Shown: piece after piece, positions 8,726-17,004 of the stretch
How positions within the stretch are numbered: the stretch's first letter is position 1
Layout of the letters: every line of letters begins with the position of its first letter
Origin: Shimwellia blattae DSM 4481 = NBRC 105725
GTDB lineage: Bacteria; Pseudomonadota; Gammaproteobacteria; Enterobacterales; Enterobacteriaceae
DNA length: 64,000 nucleotides
Direction of reading: 5' to 3'
Assembly (NCBI RefSeq): GCF_000262305.1
Contig: NC_017910.1
Location: 1,860,001 to 1,924,000, forward strand
Translations under genes and position numbers: made by a program
The notes under the pieces: model-generated
Seen by the model: only the letters and a program-made list of their open reading frames with translations
Database searches by the model: none
What the model was told of the DNA's origin: nothing

Positions 8726-8995
8726 GGAAATTCATGGTCCGTGACAACGCCGATGTCTTTTATGAATTTCCCGCTGATGACTTACATTAAGGAGATTTCC
8801 CCGCGTCCGATCCTGTTCATTCATGGCGAAAAAGCGCATTCGCTTTACTTCTCCAGAACGGCATATGAAGCGGCAAATCAGCCTAAAGAGCTTCTGATTG
8901 TTAAAGATGCCACACATGTAGATTTGTATGATCGCATGGATAAAATCCCGTTCTATAACATCACGGCATTTTTCAACAAATACCTTAGCAAATAA
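8726..8995 (+). pseudogene. Alpha/beta hydrolase, C-terminal remnant
   Basis: About 89 codons matching the C-terminal part of COG1073-type alpha/beta hydrolases: SFMNFPLMTYIKEISPRPIL, FIHGEKAHSLYFSRTAYEAA, the catalytic-histidine region KDATHVDLYDR and the end FNKYLSK. The nucleophile region is gone. The ATG at 8699 is fortuitous, since the codons before ~8726 are the complement of the AraC remnant. Probably not functional. Confidence 0.75.
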
Positions 8996-9017
8996 GCCAT
9001 AACACCGCCTGGCATTC

Positions 9018-9110
9018 TCAAATGCTGTGGCTGGCCGGGGAGGGGCTTTCCCGGCCAGCCAGTAAATCAGGAATCTTCAGGCTGTGCAGCCCACCATTAT
9101 GGCTAATCAT
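9018..9110 (-). pseudogene. Possible trehalase 3'-end remnant
   Basis: On the minus strand, codons ending at the TGA 9018-9020 read NGGLHSLKIPDLLAGRESPS. This resembles the C terminus of the intact treA 1.2 kb away (NGVTLKILDLLCGREKPC), and the nucleotide match over the CTGAAGATTC...GGCCGGGA stretch is strong. The region also forms a perfect 12-bp hairpin (9028-9039 with 9050-9061). Homology fades upstream of ~9095. It is best explained as a degraded partial duplicate of treA; the short match leaves doubt. Confidence 0.5.
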
Positions 9111-9239
9111 AACAGGGAAAAAGTCAGCCGCTGGCACAAGGCGGGCAAGCTAACAAACAAGGGCAGAAGGTCCGCTGTGAGCGAGGAGCGGACATTTACA
9201 TATTTGTTCCAGTGGCCAAATTTAGTGCGCCACTACATT

Positions 9240-9912
9240 CCAGGTGCTTCGCCGACAGGGCCATGCCTGGAATCATAAGCGTGTGCACCGTATTTATTGC
9301 CAGATGGGGCTGAATTTCAGACGGCGGGAAAAGCGGCGTCTGCCAGCCCGAAATCCTTCGCCATTACGTGTACCGCAGGTACTGAATCAGAGCTGGTCCA
9401 TCGATTTTATGCACGACGCCCTGACCTGTGGCAGACGGTTCCGGACGTTTAATGTGGTGGATGATTTTAACCGCGAAGCCCTGGCCATTGAAATCGATCT
9501 GAATATCCCGGCGCAGCGGGTGGTCCGGGTACTGGACAGGATTGTCGCCAGACGGGGATACCCTATGAAACTCAGGATGGACAACGGACCAGAACTGGTA
9601 TCAGTCACACTGGCTCAGTGGGCGGAGGAGCACCATGTTGAACTGGAATTTATCCGCCCGGGAAAACCGACTGAAAACGCGTTCATAGAGCGTTTTAACC
9701 GGACATACCGGACTGAAATACTGGACTTTTACCTGTTCAGGACACTGAATGAAGTAAGGGAAATAACAGAGCGCTGGCTGACGGAATATAACTGCGAGCG
9801 CCCGCATGAATCCCTGAATAACCTGACGCCGGAAGAATACCGGCTGACGGCTGAAACCCGGAAATCTCAAAAAGTGCGTGGAACTAAAACGGGTATGCTT
9901 ACACTACCTTGA
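9240..9912 (+). pseudogene. IS3-family transposase (OrfB), 5'-truncated
   Basis: About 222 codons of an IS3-family DDE transposase. The IS3-type HTH_21 segment (KRVHRIYCQMGLNFRRREKR) leads into the rve integrase core. The catalytic residues are all visible: first Asp in SIDFMHD, second in RMDNGPE, glutamate in ENAFIERFNR. The end is YNCERPHESLNNLTPEEYR. The first ~50-60 residues of OrfB, all of OrfA and the left inverted repeat are missing, and the frame enters from unrelated sequence near 9240. An inactive remnant. Confidence 0.85.
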
Positions 9913-10261
9913 ATTTCTCTACAATCTCATTGAGCCTCTATGTGAGCAGGGAATCTTGTTCACACGCCGGATATTTTTTTAGTCTTAATATTCCAAAATA
10001 CGTTAAGAGTCAACTCACTAAACATACAATCTTTTCGCTGAATCCGGGTTAAAAAGCTGGCTCCATTGATTTGCAAACAGTGCTGTAGGTAACATCCGCT
10101 TCTGGCACTCAGCGAGCTTTCGTGACTTCAGCCATTAACCCAGCCCGCCAGTGTCAGACCCGGTACTCGCGCAAACTCCCGCGTATTTCTGGTCACCGGC
10201 ACAGCACCCGGGGTAATTTGTGTTATGCGGGTCGGTGGCGGCGAAGCCTGTCTGTATCCGA
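9913..10261. other. Intergenic region between IS remnant and treA
   Basis: No coding potential I can support; short ORFs here show no family features. It may include the right end of the IS3-type element (just after 9912) and other mobile-element debris, but no inverted repeat could be paired because the left end is missing. Confidence 0.4.
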
Positions 10262-10264
10262 AAC

Positions 10265-10288
10265 AGGGCGCCCTTCGTCTGGCGCCCT
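10265..10288 (-). terminator. Probable terminator of treA
   Basis: Perfect 8-bp stem AGGGCGCC / GGCGCCCT with an eight-base loop, 13 bases beyond the treA stop. On the minus strand it is followed by a short TTT. Confidence 0.65.
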
Positions 10289-10301
10289 TTATCACTGGCA
10301 G

Positions 10302-11969
10302 CTACTGGCTGCTGGCCGTGGCTGGCCGGGGGGCGTTATCGCAGGGCTTCTCCCGGCCACACAGCAAATCCAGAATCTTCAGGGTGACACCGTTACTCCA
10401 GCCAAAGCCGTCCTGGAGCGGGTATTCGCCGCCGCCACCGCCGGTGCCGGTTGAGGAGACATCATACTTCTCAACCAGCTTCTGCTGGCGGTCAAAAGTG
10501 TGCTGCACATTGGTCACAAAGCGCAGGGCCACCTCCCGGGCCAGGGGCTGCTGCTGGTAGTTATTCAGCCCCTCAATCGCCACCCACTGTAGCGGCGCCC
10601 AGCCGTTTGGCGCATCCCACTGCTGGCCGCTGGCAACCAGCGTGGTGGCAAGCCCCCCGGGCTGCAACAGATGCGCTTTCACCGCAATCCCGGTTTTGGC
10701 CGCCCGATCGCTGGCGGCTGCCTTCACATACAGCGGGAACAGGGCCGCCGCCGTAAGCTGATCGCGTACATGCTGCTTTTGCAGATCATAATCCCCATAC
10801 CAGCCGCGCTTGTCATTCCACAGGTACTTCTCCATAGCGAGCTGGCGATCGCGGGCCAGGGTTTCATAACGCCCGGCAGCGGCGTTATCGCCCGCCGCCT
10901 GGCTCGCCGCCGCAAGGGTCTTTTCCATCTGGTAGAGCAGGGCATTGAGATCCACCGGCACAATTCGGGTGGTGCGGATACTGCCGAGCTTGTGCGGATC
11001 ATCCATCCAGCGGGAGCTGAAATCCCAGCCGGAGGCCGCCGCCGCGCGCAGATCCCGGTACACCTCTGCCGCCGGTCGCTCCGGGGCGCTCCGGGCGGTG
11101 TGGATATCTTCACGCCAGGACTCCGGGCGCGGGGTGTCTTTATCATCCCAGTAGCGGTTAAGAAGCTCGCCCCCCTTCATACGCACCACCCGGGCGCTGG
11201 CCTCCCCGGGTTTAAGCTGTTCGCTGCCCGCCATCCAGTAGCGGTACTCTTTTTCCAGCTGGGGCAGATAGCGGGCGAGGGTGGCGGAATCGTCACCGGC
11301 CAGCAGCTCCACCATCAGCGGGAAAAACGGCGGCTGAGAGCGGCTGAGGTAATAGCTGCGGTTACCGTTGGGAATATGGCCCCAGGTGTCTATCTCACTG
11401 GCAAAGTTATCCACCATATTTTCTACCCGATCCCGGTGGCCGCTCTCTGCCAGCCCGAGCATGGTGAAGTAGCTGTCCCAGTAATAGATCTCCCGAAAGC
11501 GCCCGCCAGGCACCACATAGGGCCGGGGAAGGGGGAGCAGCGAATCCCAGGGGCGGGCCTGCGGGGTTTCGCGCGTCAGCACCGGCCACAGGTTATCAAT
11601 ATGCTCGCGCAGGGATTCCCCCTGGGGAGGCACATATCTGGCCCCCTCTTTGGGGAGGATAAAATTCACCTGCACAAAATGGCCCAGATCAAAACCGGAC
11701 TGCTTCTGCTGCATCCGGTAGTCGGCAAGGATCATCTGCGGGTCGCTGCGCGGCACCGCATCCACAAAGGTTTTCTGATCCGCAAACAGCCCGGCAGACT
11801 GCACCGCCGTAAACAGCGGGCCGAAGAGCTCATCCGGGGAGCGGGGGTTTTCAGGGGTTGCGGCGTAAAGGGGGGTCAGCAGGGGGCTGAAAAACAGCCC
11901 CGCCACCGCCAGGCGCACTGCGGCGGCGGTAAGGCTCGGGCGTTTATGGGGTCGTGCTGGTGTTATCAT
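10302..11969 (-). CDS. treA: Periplasmic trehalase
   Basis: Glycoside hydrolase family 37 enzyme that splits trehalose to two glucoses in the periplasm, allowing use of trehalose at high osmolarity. The 555-residue product has an N-terminal signal peptide (basic start, hydrophobic LAVAGLFFSPLL, cleavage near YAA). Both trehalase signatures are present: PGGRFREIYYWDSY, and QWDAPNGWAPLQ further on, with the glycine-rich GGGGGEYPLQDGFGW near the C terminus. E. coli has treA in the same order after ymgE; here about 4 kb of accessory DNA separates them. Confidence 0.96.
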   Translation of the reverse strand: MITPARPHKRPSLTAAAVRLAVAGLFFSPLLTPLYAATPENPRSPDELFGPLFTAVQSAGLFADQKTFVDAVPRSDPQMILADYRMQQKQSGFDLGHFVQVNFILPKEGARYVPPQGESLREHIDNLWPVLTRETPQARPWDSLLPLPRPYVVPGGRFREIYYWDSYFTMLGLAESGHRDRVENMVDNFASEIDTWGHIPNGNRSYYLSRSQPPFFPLMVELLAGDDSATLARYLPQLEKEYRYWMAGSEQLKPGEASARVVRMKGGELLNRYWDDKDTPRPESWREDIHTARSAPERPAAEVYRDLRAAAASGWDFSSRWMDDPHKLGSIRTTRIVPVDLNALLYQMEKTLAAASQAAGDNAAAGRYETLARDRQLAMEKYLWNDKRGWYGDYDLQKQHVRDQLTAAALFPLYVKAAASDRAAKTGIAVKAHLLQPGGLATTLVASGQQWDAPNGWAPLQWVAIEGLNNYQQQPLAREVALRFVTNVQHTFDRQQKLVEKYDVSSTGTGGGGGEYPLQDGFGWSNGVTLKILDLLCGREKPCDNAPRPATASSQ

Positions 11970-12305
11970 AGGCGCTCCTTCAGGGGCCCGGGGCGGGCCA
12001 GAACCGGATTATCAGCAAAATATAGTCGCGGATCGCCGGTTAAGCCGGAAGAAAATGCCATTTACGGGCCCGGAATAATCCGGCTCCGCGTAGAGTGTGA
12101 AGCAGACAACGCTTTACCCGGAAATACTTTCCTGATTATTCCTTAAGTTCACCCTGAAATTTACCGTTGGTTAATTTACCTGAAAAAAGCCGGATGAAAA
12201 GATACGCATATTGCCCGGGGTAATGCGCTATTTATCTGTGCGCGTTTATTCCGGCCGATACTGTGCTTCAGATTATTTCCGTTATTTTATTACAAGGACA
12301 ATTAA
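11970..12305. other. Intergenic region between treA and the Ail-like gene
   Basis: Divergent promoter region, AT-rich from 12120 onward. It should carry the treA promoter (minus strand) and that of the Ail-like gene. A ribosome-binding site AAGGACA lies just before 12306. No operator recognised. Confidence 0.4.
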
Positions 12306-12764
12306 ATGAATAAAGTCATTCTGGCAATGATTGCCGGGCTGGTTATTAGTGCCCCCCCGGCCGGGGCGGAAAATCATACCCTCTCTGCCGGGTATGCCCA
12401 GGGCAGCGTTAAAGGCTATAAAAATGTCCGTGGCGCAAATTTCCAGTACCGCTATGAATTTGACTATCCGCTCAGTCTATTAACTTCGGTCACCTATATG
12501 CGGGCCGATGACAGTAGCTATGATCGCCTGCTCAGCAATTACGCCTCAGTAAAAACAGACGCTAAATATATGTCCTGGCAAGTGGGCCCGGCGCTGCGCC
12601 TTCATGAGTATGTCTCTGCCTACGGGCTGCTGGGGGTGTCGCGCTTTAAGGCCACCGGGCACAACGCCTGGGGTAATAGCGCCAGCGGGTATCAGGTCAG
12701 TAACCGGTATCGCGAGCAGTCCACCTCTCTTGCCTGCGCGAGCGGGACCGCTCCCTCTCGCTGA
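12306..12764 (+). pseudogene. Ail/OmpX-family outer membrane protein, 3' end lost by fusion
   Basis: The first 143 codons are an Ail/PagC/OmpX-type beta-barrel: signal peptide (MNKVILAMIAGLVISAPPAG), strand pattern HTLSAGYAQG, FQYRYEFD, SYGxxxY-type loops and YGLLGVSRF. These proteins mediate adhesion or serum resistance. At codon ~143 (base ~12733) the family homology ends, and the frame runs ten codons through out-of-frame usher sequence to a stop at 12764. The last two or three beta strands are missing, so a stable barrel is unlikely. RBS AAGGACA precedes the ATG. Confidence 0.75.
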
Positions 12765-13618
12765 CTCTCTCACTGCCCCTGGGCCAGTGGCTGAGCGGGG
12801 GCGGGAAGGCGGCGGATATCACCGCCACCACGCCGCCGGTTTACGGGGTCTACACCAGCACCACCGATACCCACGGCAGGCTGCGCCAGCAGGCGGGGGT
12901 CAGCGGCTCGCTGCTGGAGGATAACAGCCTGGGCTACAGCGTGCAGCAGGGCTATGGCAACCGGGGGGATGGCGCTAACGGCAGTGTCAGCCTGAGCTAC
13001 CAGGGGGGCTATGCCAACAGCAATATGGGCTACAACTACAGCCGTGGCGCCCGGCAGCTTAACTACGGGCTCAGCGGTGGCATTGTGATTCACGAAGAGG
13101 GGCTCACCTTAAGCCAGCCCCTGAGCGACACCAACGTGCTGATCGCCGCCCCCGGCACCCGCCACGCCCGGGTAGAGAACACCACCGGCGTGCGCACCGA
13201 TCGCAAAGGCTACACGGTGCTGCCCTATGCCACCACCTACCGCCAGAACCGCATAGCCCTGGACGTGAACAGCCTGGATAACGCCACGGAAATTGACGAT
13301 CCGGTCACCCGGGTGGTGCCCACCAAAGGGGCCCTGGTGAAGGCGCAGTTTACGGTGCAGCGCGGGGCAAGGGCGATGATCACCCTGCAACAGTACAACG
13401 GCAGGCCGGTGCCCTTCGGGGCGATGGTCACCCGCGCTAACGCCGGTAGCGGCATTGTGAATGAGTCCGGCCAAGTGTACCTCTCCGGCCTTGAGGGGGC
13501 GGGGGCGTTAACGGTGATGTGGGGCACCGCCCCGGATCAGCAGTGCACGGTGCGCTACCGCCTGCCCGCCGGGGCGGAGCAGAAACCCATTAATCATATT
13601 AAAGCGGCCTGCCAGTAG
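12731..13618 (+). pseudogene. Fimbrial outer-membrane usher, C-terminal remnant
   Basis: In the frame of base 12731 the sequence reads RERDRSLSLTLSLPLGQWL, then TDTHGRLRQQAGVSGSLLED and YSVQQGYGNRGDG, the C-terminal barrel of a PapC/FimD usher. It continues through the plug-distal and C-terminal domains (TTYRQNRIALDVNSL, VPTKGALVKAQFTVQ, FGAMVTRAN, GQVYLSGLEGAG) to its stop. About 295 of the usual 800+ residues remain, starting exactly where the Ail-like gene loses homology. Without its N-terminal domain and most of the barrel it cannot work as an usher. Confidence 0.85.
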
Positions 13619-13651
13619 GGCGCGGGCGTTATACGGTCAACGGAATTGCTT

Positions 13652-14686
13652 ATGACACTTAAATTACTTATCAGAACCGCTGCCTTTGTGCTCACCGGGC
13701 TGGCCACTACCAGCACCCTGGCCGACTGCTATTACAGAACGCGGGGCGGCACATATAACTATGAGTACGATATTTCCACGCCCCTACAGGGTATTTATAA
13801 CAGCGCCGGAAAGATTGCCGGGCCGCTTAATAAATCGGCTCCGGGTTCATACCGGGGGACATGTGACTGCCCGGTAATTAATGGGCCCAGGGCTGCGTCA
13901 GTCTGGCTGGAGAGCCCGCTACCGGTCTATGCCACGGTGGGGGGAGAAACCTACTATAAGATCAATGAGTATCTGGGCGTGGCGATGGGGACCACCGACT
14001 TGAATGGGCGGATCTATTATGCGCCAGCGCGATATCAGGACCGTGCAGAGGCTCCTCCTTTCACATGTCTGCTTTCCCTGAGCCACACCTATGAAACAAC
14101 AAGGGCAGGGGCAAATATGAGGCTGAAACTTTATGTTATCCGCCCCTTTATCGGTGAAGTGATTATTCCGCGTACCCTGGTGGCGAATTATTTTATCAAC
14201 ACGACCCGCGGTGGTGGTAAGCCGGCGACCCCTCTGGTCCGCATGTATGCCCGGGGCAGCGTATCGGTGCCCCAGTCCTGTGAAATTAACGCCGGGCAAA
14301 TTATTACCGTGGATTTCGGCAATATCGCTACCGGTAACTTTGGCACCGCCGGCAGCAAAGCCCGCGGGGTGAACCCCATCACCCGTAATGTTTCCGTCTC
14401 CTGCAAGGGGGTGGAGGAGCGGGCAAACCTGGCGCTGCGCCTCCAGGCCGGGAGCGTCAGCGGGAATGCTATCGTCTCCGACAATAAAGACGTGGGCTTT
14501 ATGCTCACCGACAGCGCCGACCGGCCCATCACCCCTAATGATGTCAACAGCGGGATCCGCTTTTTGTTAGACGGCCTCGGGAAAAGTAATGTGCCGGTAA
14601 GAATTTATCCGGTCAGCGTAACGGGTAATCCACCTGCTGAAGGGCGGGTATCTTCGGTAGGGTACTTACTGGCGGATTTTGACTGA
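13652..14686 (+). CDS. Fimbrial adhesin-like subunit
   Basis: A 344-residue exported protein: signal peptide (MTLKLLIRTAAFVLTGL...STLADC), a cysteine-containing N-terminal domain of ~190 residues without recognisable homology to me, and a C-terminal pilin domain. The pilin domain starts at VSVPQSCEINAGQIITVDFG and ends in VGYLLADFD, the donor-strand type end of chaperone-usher subunits. The two-domain build suggests a tip adhesin. I chose ATG 13652 over the in-frame TTG two codons upstream because it begins a canonical signal peptide. It lies just after the usher remnant. With the usher broken and no chaperone gene nearby, export to the surface is doubtful. Confidence 0.7.
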   Translation: MTLKLLIRTAAFVLTGLATTSTLADCYYRTRGGTYNYEYDISTPLQGIYNSAGKIAGPLNKSAPGSYRGTCDCPVINGPRAASVWLESPLPVYATVGGETYYKINEYLGVAMGTTDLNGRIYYAPARYQDRAEAPPFTCLLSLSHTYETTRAGANMRLKLYVIRPFIGEVIIPRTLVANYFINTTRGGGKPATPLVRMYARGSVSVPQSCEINAGQIITVDFGNIATGNFGTAGSKARGVNPITRNVSVSCKGVEERANLALRLQAGSVSGNAIVSDNKDVGFMLTDSADRPITPNDVNSGIRFLLDGLGKSNVPVRIYPVSVTGNPPAEGRVSSVGYLLADFD

Positions 14687-14695
14687 GGAACAGAG

Positions 14696-15244
14696 ATGGG
14701 CACAATATGCAATACTCATGCGGCCCGGGGGCTGCTTGCTGCGGCGCTATTACTGGGCACCAGCACTACCGCCAGTGGGGCAGAACTGGCGCGGATTAAT
14801 ATTCGTATTGGCGCGAATCTGGTGGCCAACACCTGTGCCGTTAGCAATGTTTCTCAGAATATGACGGTAAATCTGGGAGAGTGGGCGGCGAAGCAATTTC
14901 TGGTGACGAAGACCAGCCAGCCAGTTCGTTTCATTGTTCAGCTGGAAAATTGCGGCGCGGCTGCCCGGGGGGTAGCGGTAACCTTTAAAGGCGCTACCAC
15001 TACCCGGGATACTTCTCTGCTGGCGTTAAACCGCGCCAGCACCGCCAGCAATGTGGGGATCGCTATCCTTGATAAAGACCTGCGCCGCCTGACCCCCGGG
15101 CAACCCAGCCCCCGCTACCCGATTAATCTGCCATTACCGGCAGGTGGGGTGCCGCTGGTGTTCTACGGCCAGTATGTGGCCACAGGCCCGGTCACCCCGG
15201 GCAGCGCCAACAGCGAGGCAACATTCGAATTAAACTACCCCTGA
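14696..15244 (+). CDS. Minor fimbrial subunit (FimG/FimF-like)
   Basis: A 182-residue pilin-type protein: signal peptide ending near ASGAE, then the type-1 pilin pattern RINIRIGANLVANTCAVSN (first Cys), VQLENCG (second Cys), and the C-terminal FYGQYVATGPVTPGSANSEATFELNYP typical of chaperone-usher subunits. ATG 14696 is preceded by GAGGAAC and follows the adhesin-like gene by 9 bases, so the two are co-transcribed. It belongs to the fimbrial operon whose 5' part (main pilin, chaperone, most of the usher) is missing. Confidence 0.85.
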   Translation: MGTICNTHAARGLLAAALLLGTSTTASGAELARINIRIGANLVANTCAVSNVSQNMTVNLGEWAAKQFLVTKTSQPVRFIVQLENCGAAARGVAVTFKGATTTRDTSLLALNRASTASNVGIAILDKDLRRLTPGQPSPRYPINLPLPAGGVPLVFYGQYVATGPVTPGSANSEATFELNYP

Positions 15245-15251
15245 TCCCGAT

Positions 15252-16088
15252 CTACAGCAGCAGCGCCAGATCCATAGCCGCTTTTTGCAGGTGGGGCAGG
15301 AAGCGCTCGCGCAGCTCGCTGGTGCTGTGCTGGGCGGTATTCACCCCGATATTCATGGCCGCCACCACCCCACGGGTGCGCGCCGAGTGAATCGGCACCG
15401 CCAGGGAGCGCAGCCCCAGCTCCAGCTGCTGGTCGTTAATGGCGTAGCCCTGGGCGCGCACCTGTGCAAGCCTGGCGCGCAGCTGCTCCGGGCAGGTGAT
15501 CGTGTATTCGGTAAAGGGCTCCAGGGTGGTGCGCTGCAGATACGCGCTGAGGGCGGGCTCGCTCAGATCCCCCAGCAGCACCCAGCCCATGGAGGTGGCA
15601 TAAGCGGGCAGGCGGCTGCCACGGCCCAGATCGACCTTCATAATGCGCTTTTGTGAGGAGCGGGCGATATACAGAATGTTATCCCCGTCGAGGAGCGCCA
15701 CCGAGCAGGACTCCCCAAGCTGCTTGCTCAGGTAGTCCATGGCGTTCTGGGCTGAGCGGGCCAGCTCTGAGGAGTTCAGATAGGCAAAACCGATGGTCAG
15801 CACCCGGGGCAGCAGGCTGAAGTGGCGGCCGTCCGGCGCGTGCACAAAGCCCAGGGCGTTCAGGGTGTAGAGGCAGCGGCGCACCGCCGCCCGGGGAATG
15901 CCGGTACTGTGGCTTATCTGGGCGATGGTCATACTGTTGCTGAGCGGGGTAAAGGCCTGGAGCACCTCCAGCCCCCGGGCCAGGGAGGCCATAAAATTCG
16001 GGTCCCCCTTAAAACTCTCCCCCACGGGTGCACCAATTTCGTGCAGCCGCTTCAGTTCTTCGTCAACACTAGCCGGTTCATGAATCAT
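15252..16088 (-). CDS. pcaR: IclR-family regulator of the 3-oxoadipate pathway (PcaR/PcaU type)
   Basis: A 278-residue IclR protein: a winged HTH around residues 30-95 (MASLARGLEVLQAF, MTIAQISHSTGIPRAAVRRCLYTL) and an IclR effector domain in the C-terminal two thirds (LLDGDNILYIARS, LPAYATSMGWVLL, GYAINDQQLELGLRSLAVPI, VVAAMNIG). Sequence style and the divergent position next to pcaIJ assign it to the PcaR/PcaU/PobR subgroup, which responds to 3-oxoadipate or protocatechuate. It is the only regulator in the benzoate cluster. The 220-base divergent gap carries repeats likely to be its operator. Confidence 0.85.
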   Translation of the reverse strand: MIHEPASVDEELKRLHEIGAPVGESFKGDPNFMASLARGLEVLQAFTPLSNSMTIAQISHSTGIPRAAVRRCLYTLNALGFVHAPDGRHFSLLPRVLTIGFAYLNSSELARSAQNAMDYLSKQLGESCSVALLDGDNILYIARSSQKRIMKVDLGRGSRLPAYATSMGWVLLGDLSEPALSAYLQRTTLEPFTEYTITCPEQLRARLAQVRAQGYAINDQQLELGLRSLAVPIHSARTRGVVAAMNIGVNTAQHSTSELRERFLPHLQKAAMDLALLL

Positions 16089-16205
16089 ATAAATGCCTTA
16101 TTTATCATTGTGTTTGTGGTTTATCTGCGTCTTTAACGCCCTGTCATCTGCCAAAAGTGCAATTCTTTAACATCCATCACAAATTAATTACAAACCTCGC
16201 GAAAA

Positions 16206-16238
16206 GTTCGATAATCGCACACCAGTTTGATATTCGCC
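16206..16238 (+). promoter_or_regulatory. Tandem 15-mer, likely PcaR operator
   Basis: Two direct copies with an 18-base period: GTTCGATAATCGCAC (16206-16220) and GTTTGATATTCGCCC (16224-16238), identical at 12 of 15 positions. I recall the first copy as the 15-mer described for PcaR control of Pseudomonas putida pca promoters; this should be verified. They lie 71-103 bases before pcaI and 118-150 bases before pcaR, as expected for a shared divergent operator. Confidence 0.65.
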
Positions 16239-16241
16239 CTT

Positions 16242-16259
16242 GAGTGCCAGTCTGCACTC
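16242..16259. promoter_or_regulatory. Inverted repeat in the pcaR-pcaI gap
   Basis: GAGTGC-N6-GCACTC, a perfect palindrome four bases downstream of the tandem 15-mers and 49 bases before pcaI. It could be a second regulator site; no known binding protein is recognised. Confidence 0.4.
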
Positions 16260-16308
16260 TTCTAGTGTGTTTGCACAAGCAGTAGTTGTGACCACGTCAG
16301 GGGGAGTA

Positions 16309-16995
16309 ATGATTAATAAGCAGCGTGAATCGCTGGAAGCCGCCGTCGCCGATATTCCGGATGGTGCGGTGATCATGGTGGGAGGCTTTGGCCCGGCGGG
16401 GCAGCCTTCCGAGCTGCTGGATGCGCTGATTGCCCGCCAGCTCAGGGGGCTAACGCTTATCAGTAATAACGCCGGTAACGGGGACTATGGCCTGGCGGCA
16501 CTGCTCAAAGCGGGCTGTGTGCGCAAGGTTATCTGCTCCTTCCCGCGCCAGACAGACTCCTGGGTATTTGATGAGCTGTACCGCAAAGGCGAGATTGAGC
16601 TTGAACTGGTGCCCCAGGGGAACCTGGCCGCGCGTATCCAGGCGGGCGGCGCCGGGCTGGGGGCCATTTTTACCCCCACCGGTTACGGCACCTTACTGGC
16701 CGAGGGCAAAGAGACCCGCGAAATTAACGGCAAGCAGTATGTGCTGGAGATGCCGCTGCACGCGGACTACGCCCTGATCAAAGCCCTGCGCGGCGATCGC
16801 TGGGGCAACCTGGTGTATGACAAAACCGGCCGTAACTTCGGGCCAATCATGGCGACAGCGGCCCGCTGCACCATCGCCCAGGTGAGCCAGATGGTGGCCC
16901 CGGGAGAGCTGGATCCGGAAACGGTGATCACCCCCGGGATTTTTGTTCAGCGCCTGGTGGAAGTCTCCGCCGCCCGTTTACCGTTGTCTGCCTGA
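16309..16995 (+). CDS. pcaI: 3-oxoadipate CoA-transferase subunit A
   Basis: Alpha subunit of succinyl-CoA:3-oxoadipate CoA-transferase, which activates 3-oxoadipate with CoA from succinyl-CoA. The 228-residue product from ATG 16309 (RBS GGGGGAG) begins MINK and has the subunit A glycine motif MVGGFGPAGQPSELLDAL, SNNAGNGDYGLAALL and TPTGYGTLLAEGKE. It ends in ITPGIFVQRLVE. An in-frame start at 16240 would add 23 residues absent from the family. It is first of eleven co-directional genes; pcaJ follows after 9 bases. Confidence 0.95.
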   Translation: MINKQRESLEAAVADIPDGAVIMVGGFGPAGQPSELLDALIARQLRGLTLISNNAGNGDYGLAALLKAGCVRKVICSFPRQTDSWVFDELYRKGEIELELVPQGNLAARIQAGGAGLGAIFTPTGYGTLLAEGKETREINGKQYVLEMPLHADYALIKALRGDRWGNLVYDKTGRNFGPIMATAARCTIAQVSQMVAPGELDPETVITPGIFVQRLVEVSAARLPLSA

Positions 16996-17004
16996 GGTAT
17001 CAGC

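Noticed and set aside
9084..9278. 64-codon open frame before the transposase remnant
   Set aside because: No family features; it crosses the junction between the trehalase-like remnant and the IS fragment.
10122..10560. Overlapping ~110-codon open frames near the treA 3' end
   Set aside because: They overlap treA on the other strand and its terminator, with no domain or signal features.
10671..12146. 491-codon open frame on the plus strand opposite treA
   Set aside because: It is antisense to an intact trehalase with both signatures. The translation has no domain features and arises from GC-rich codon bias.
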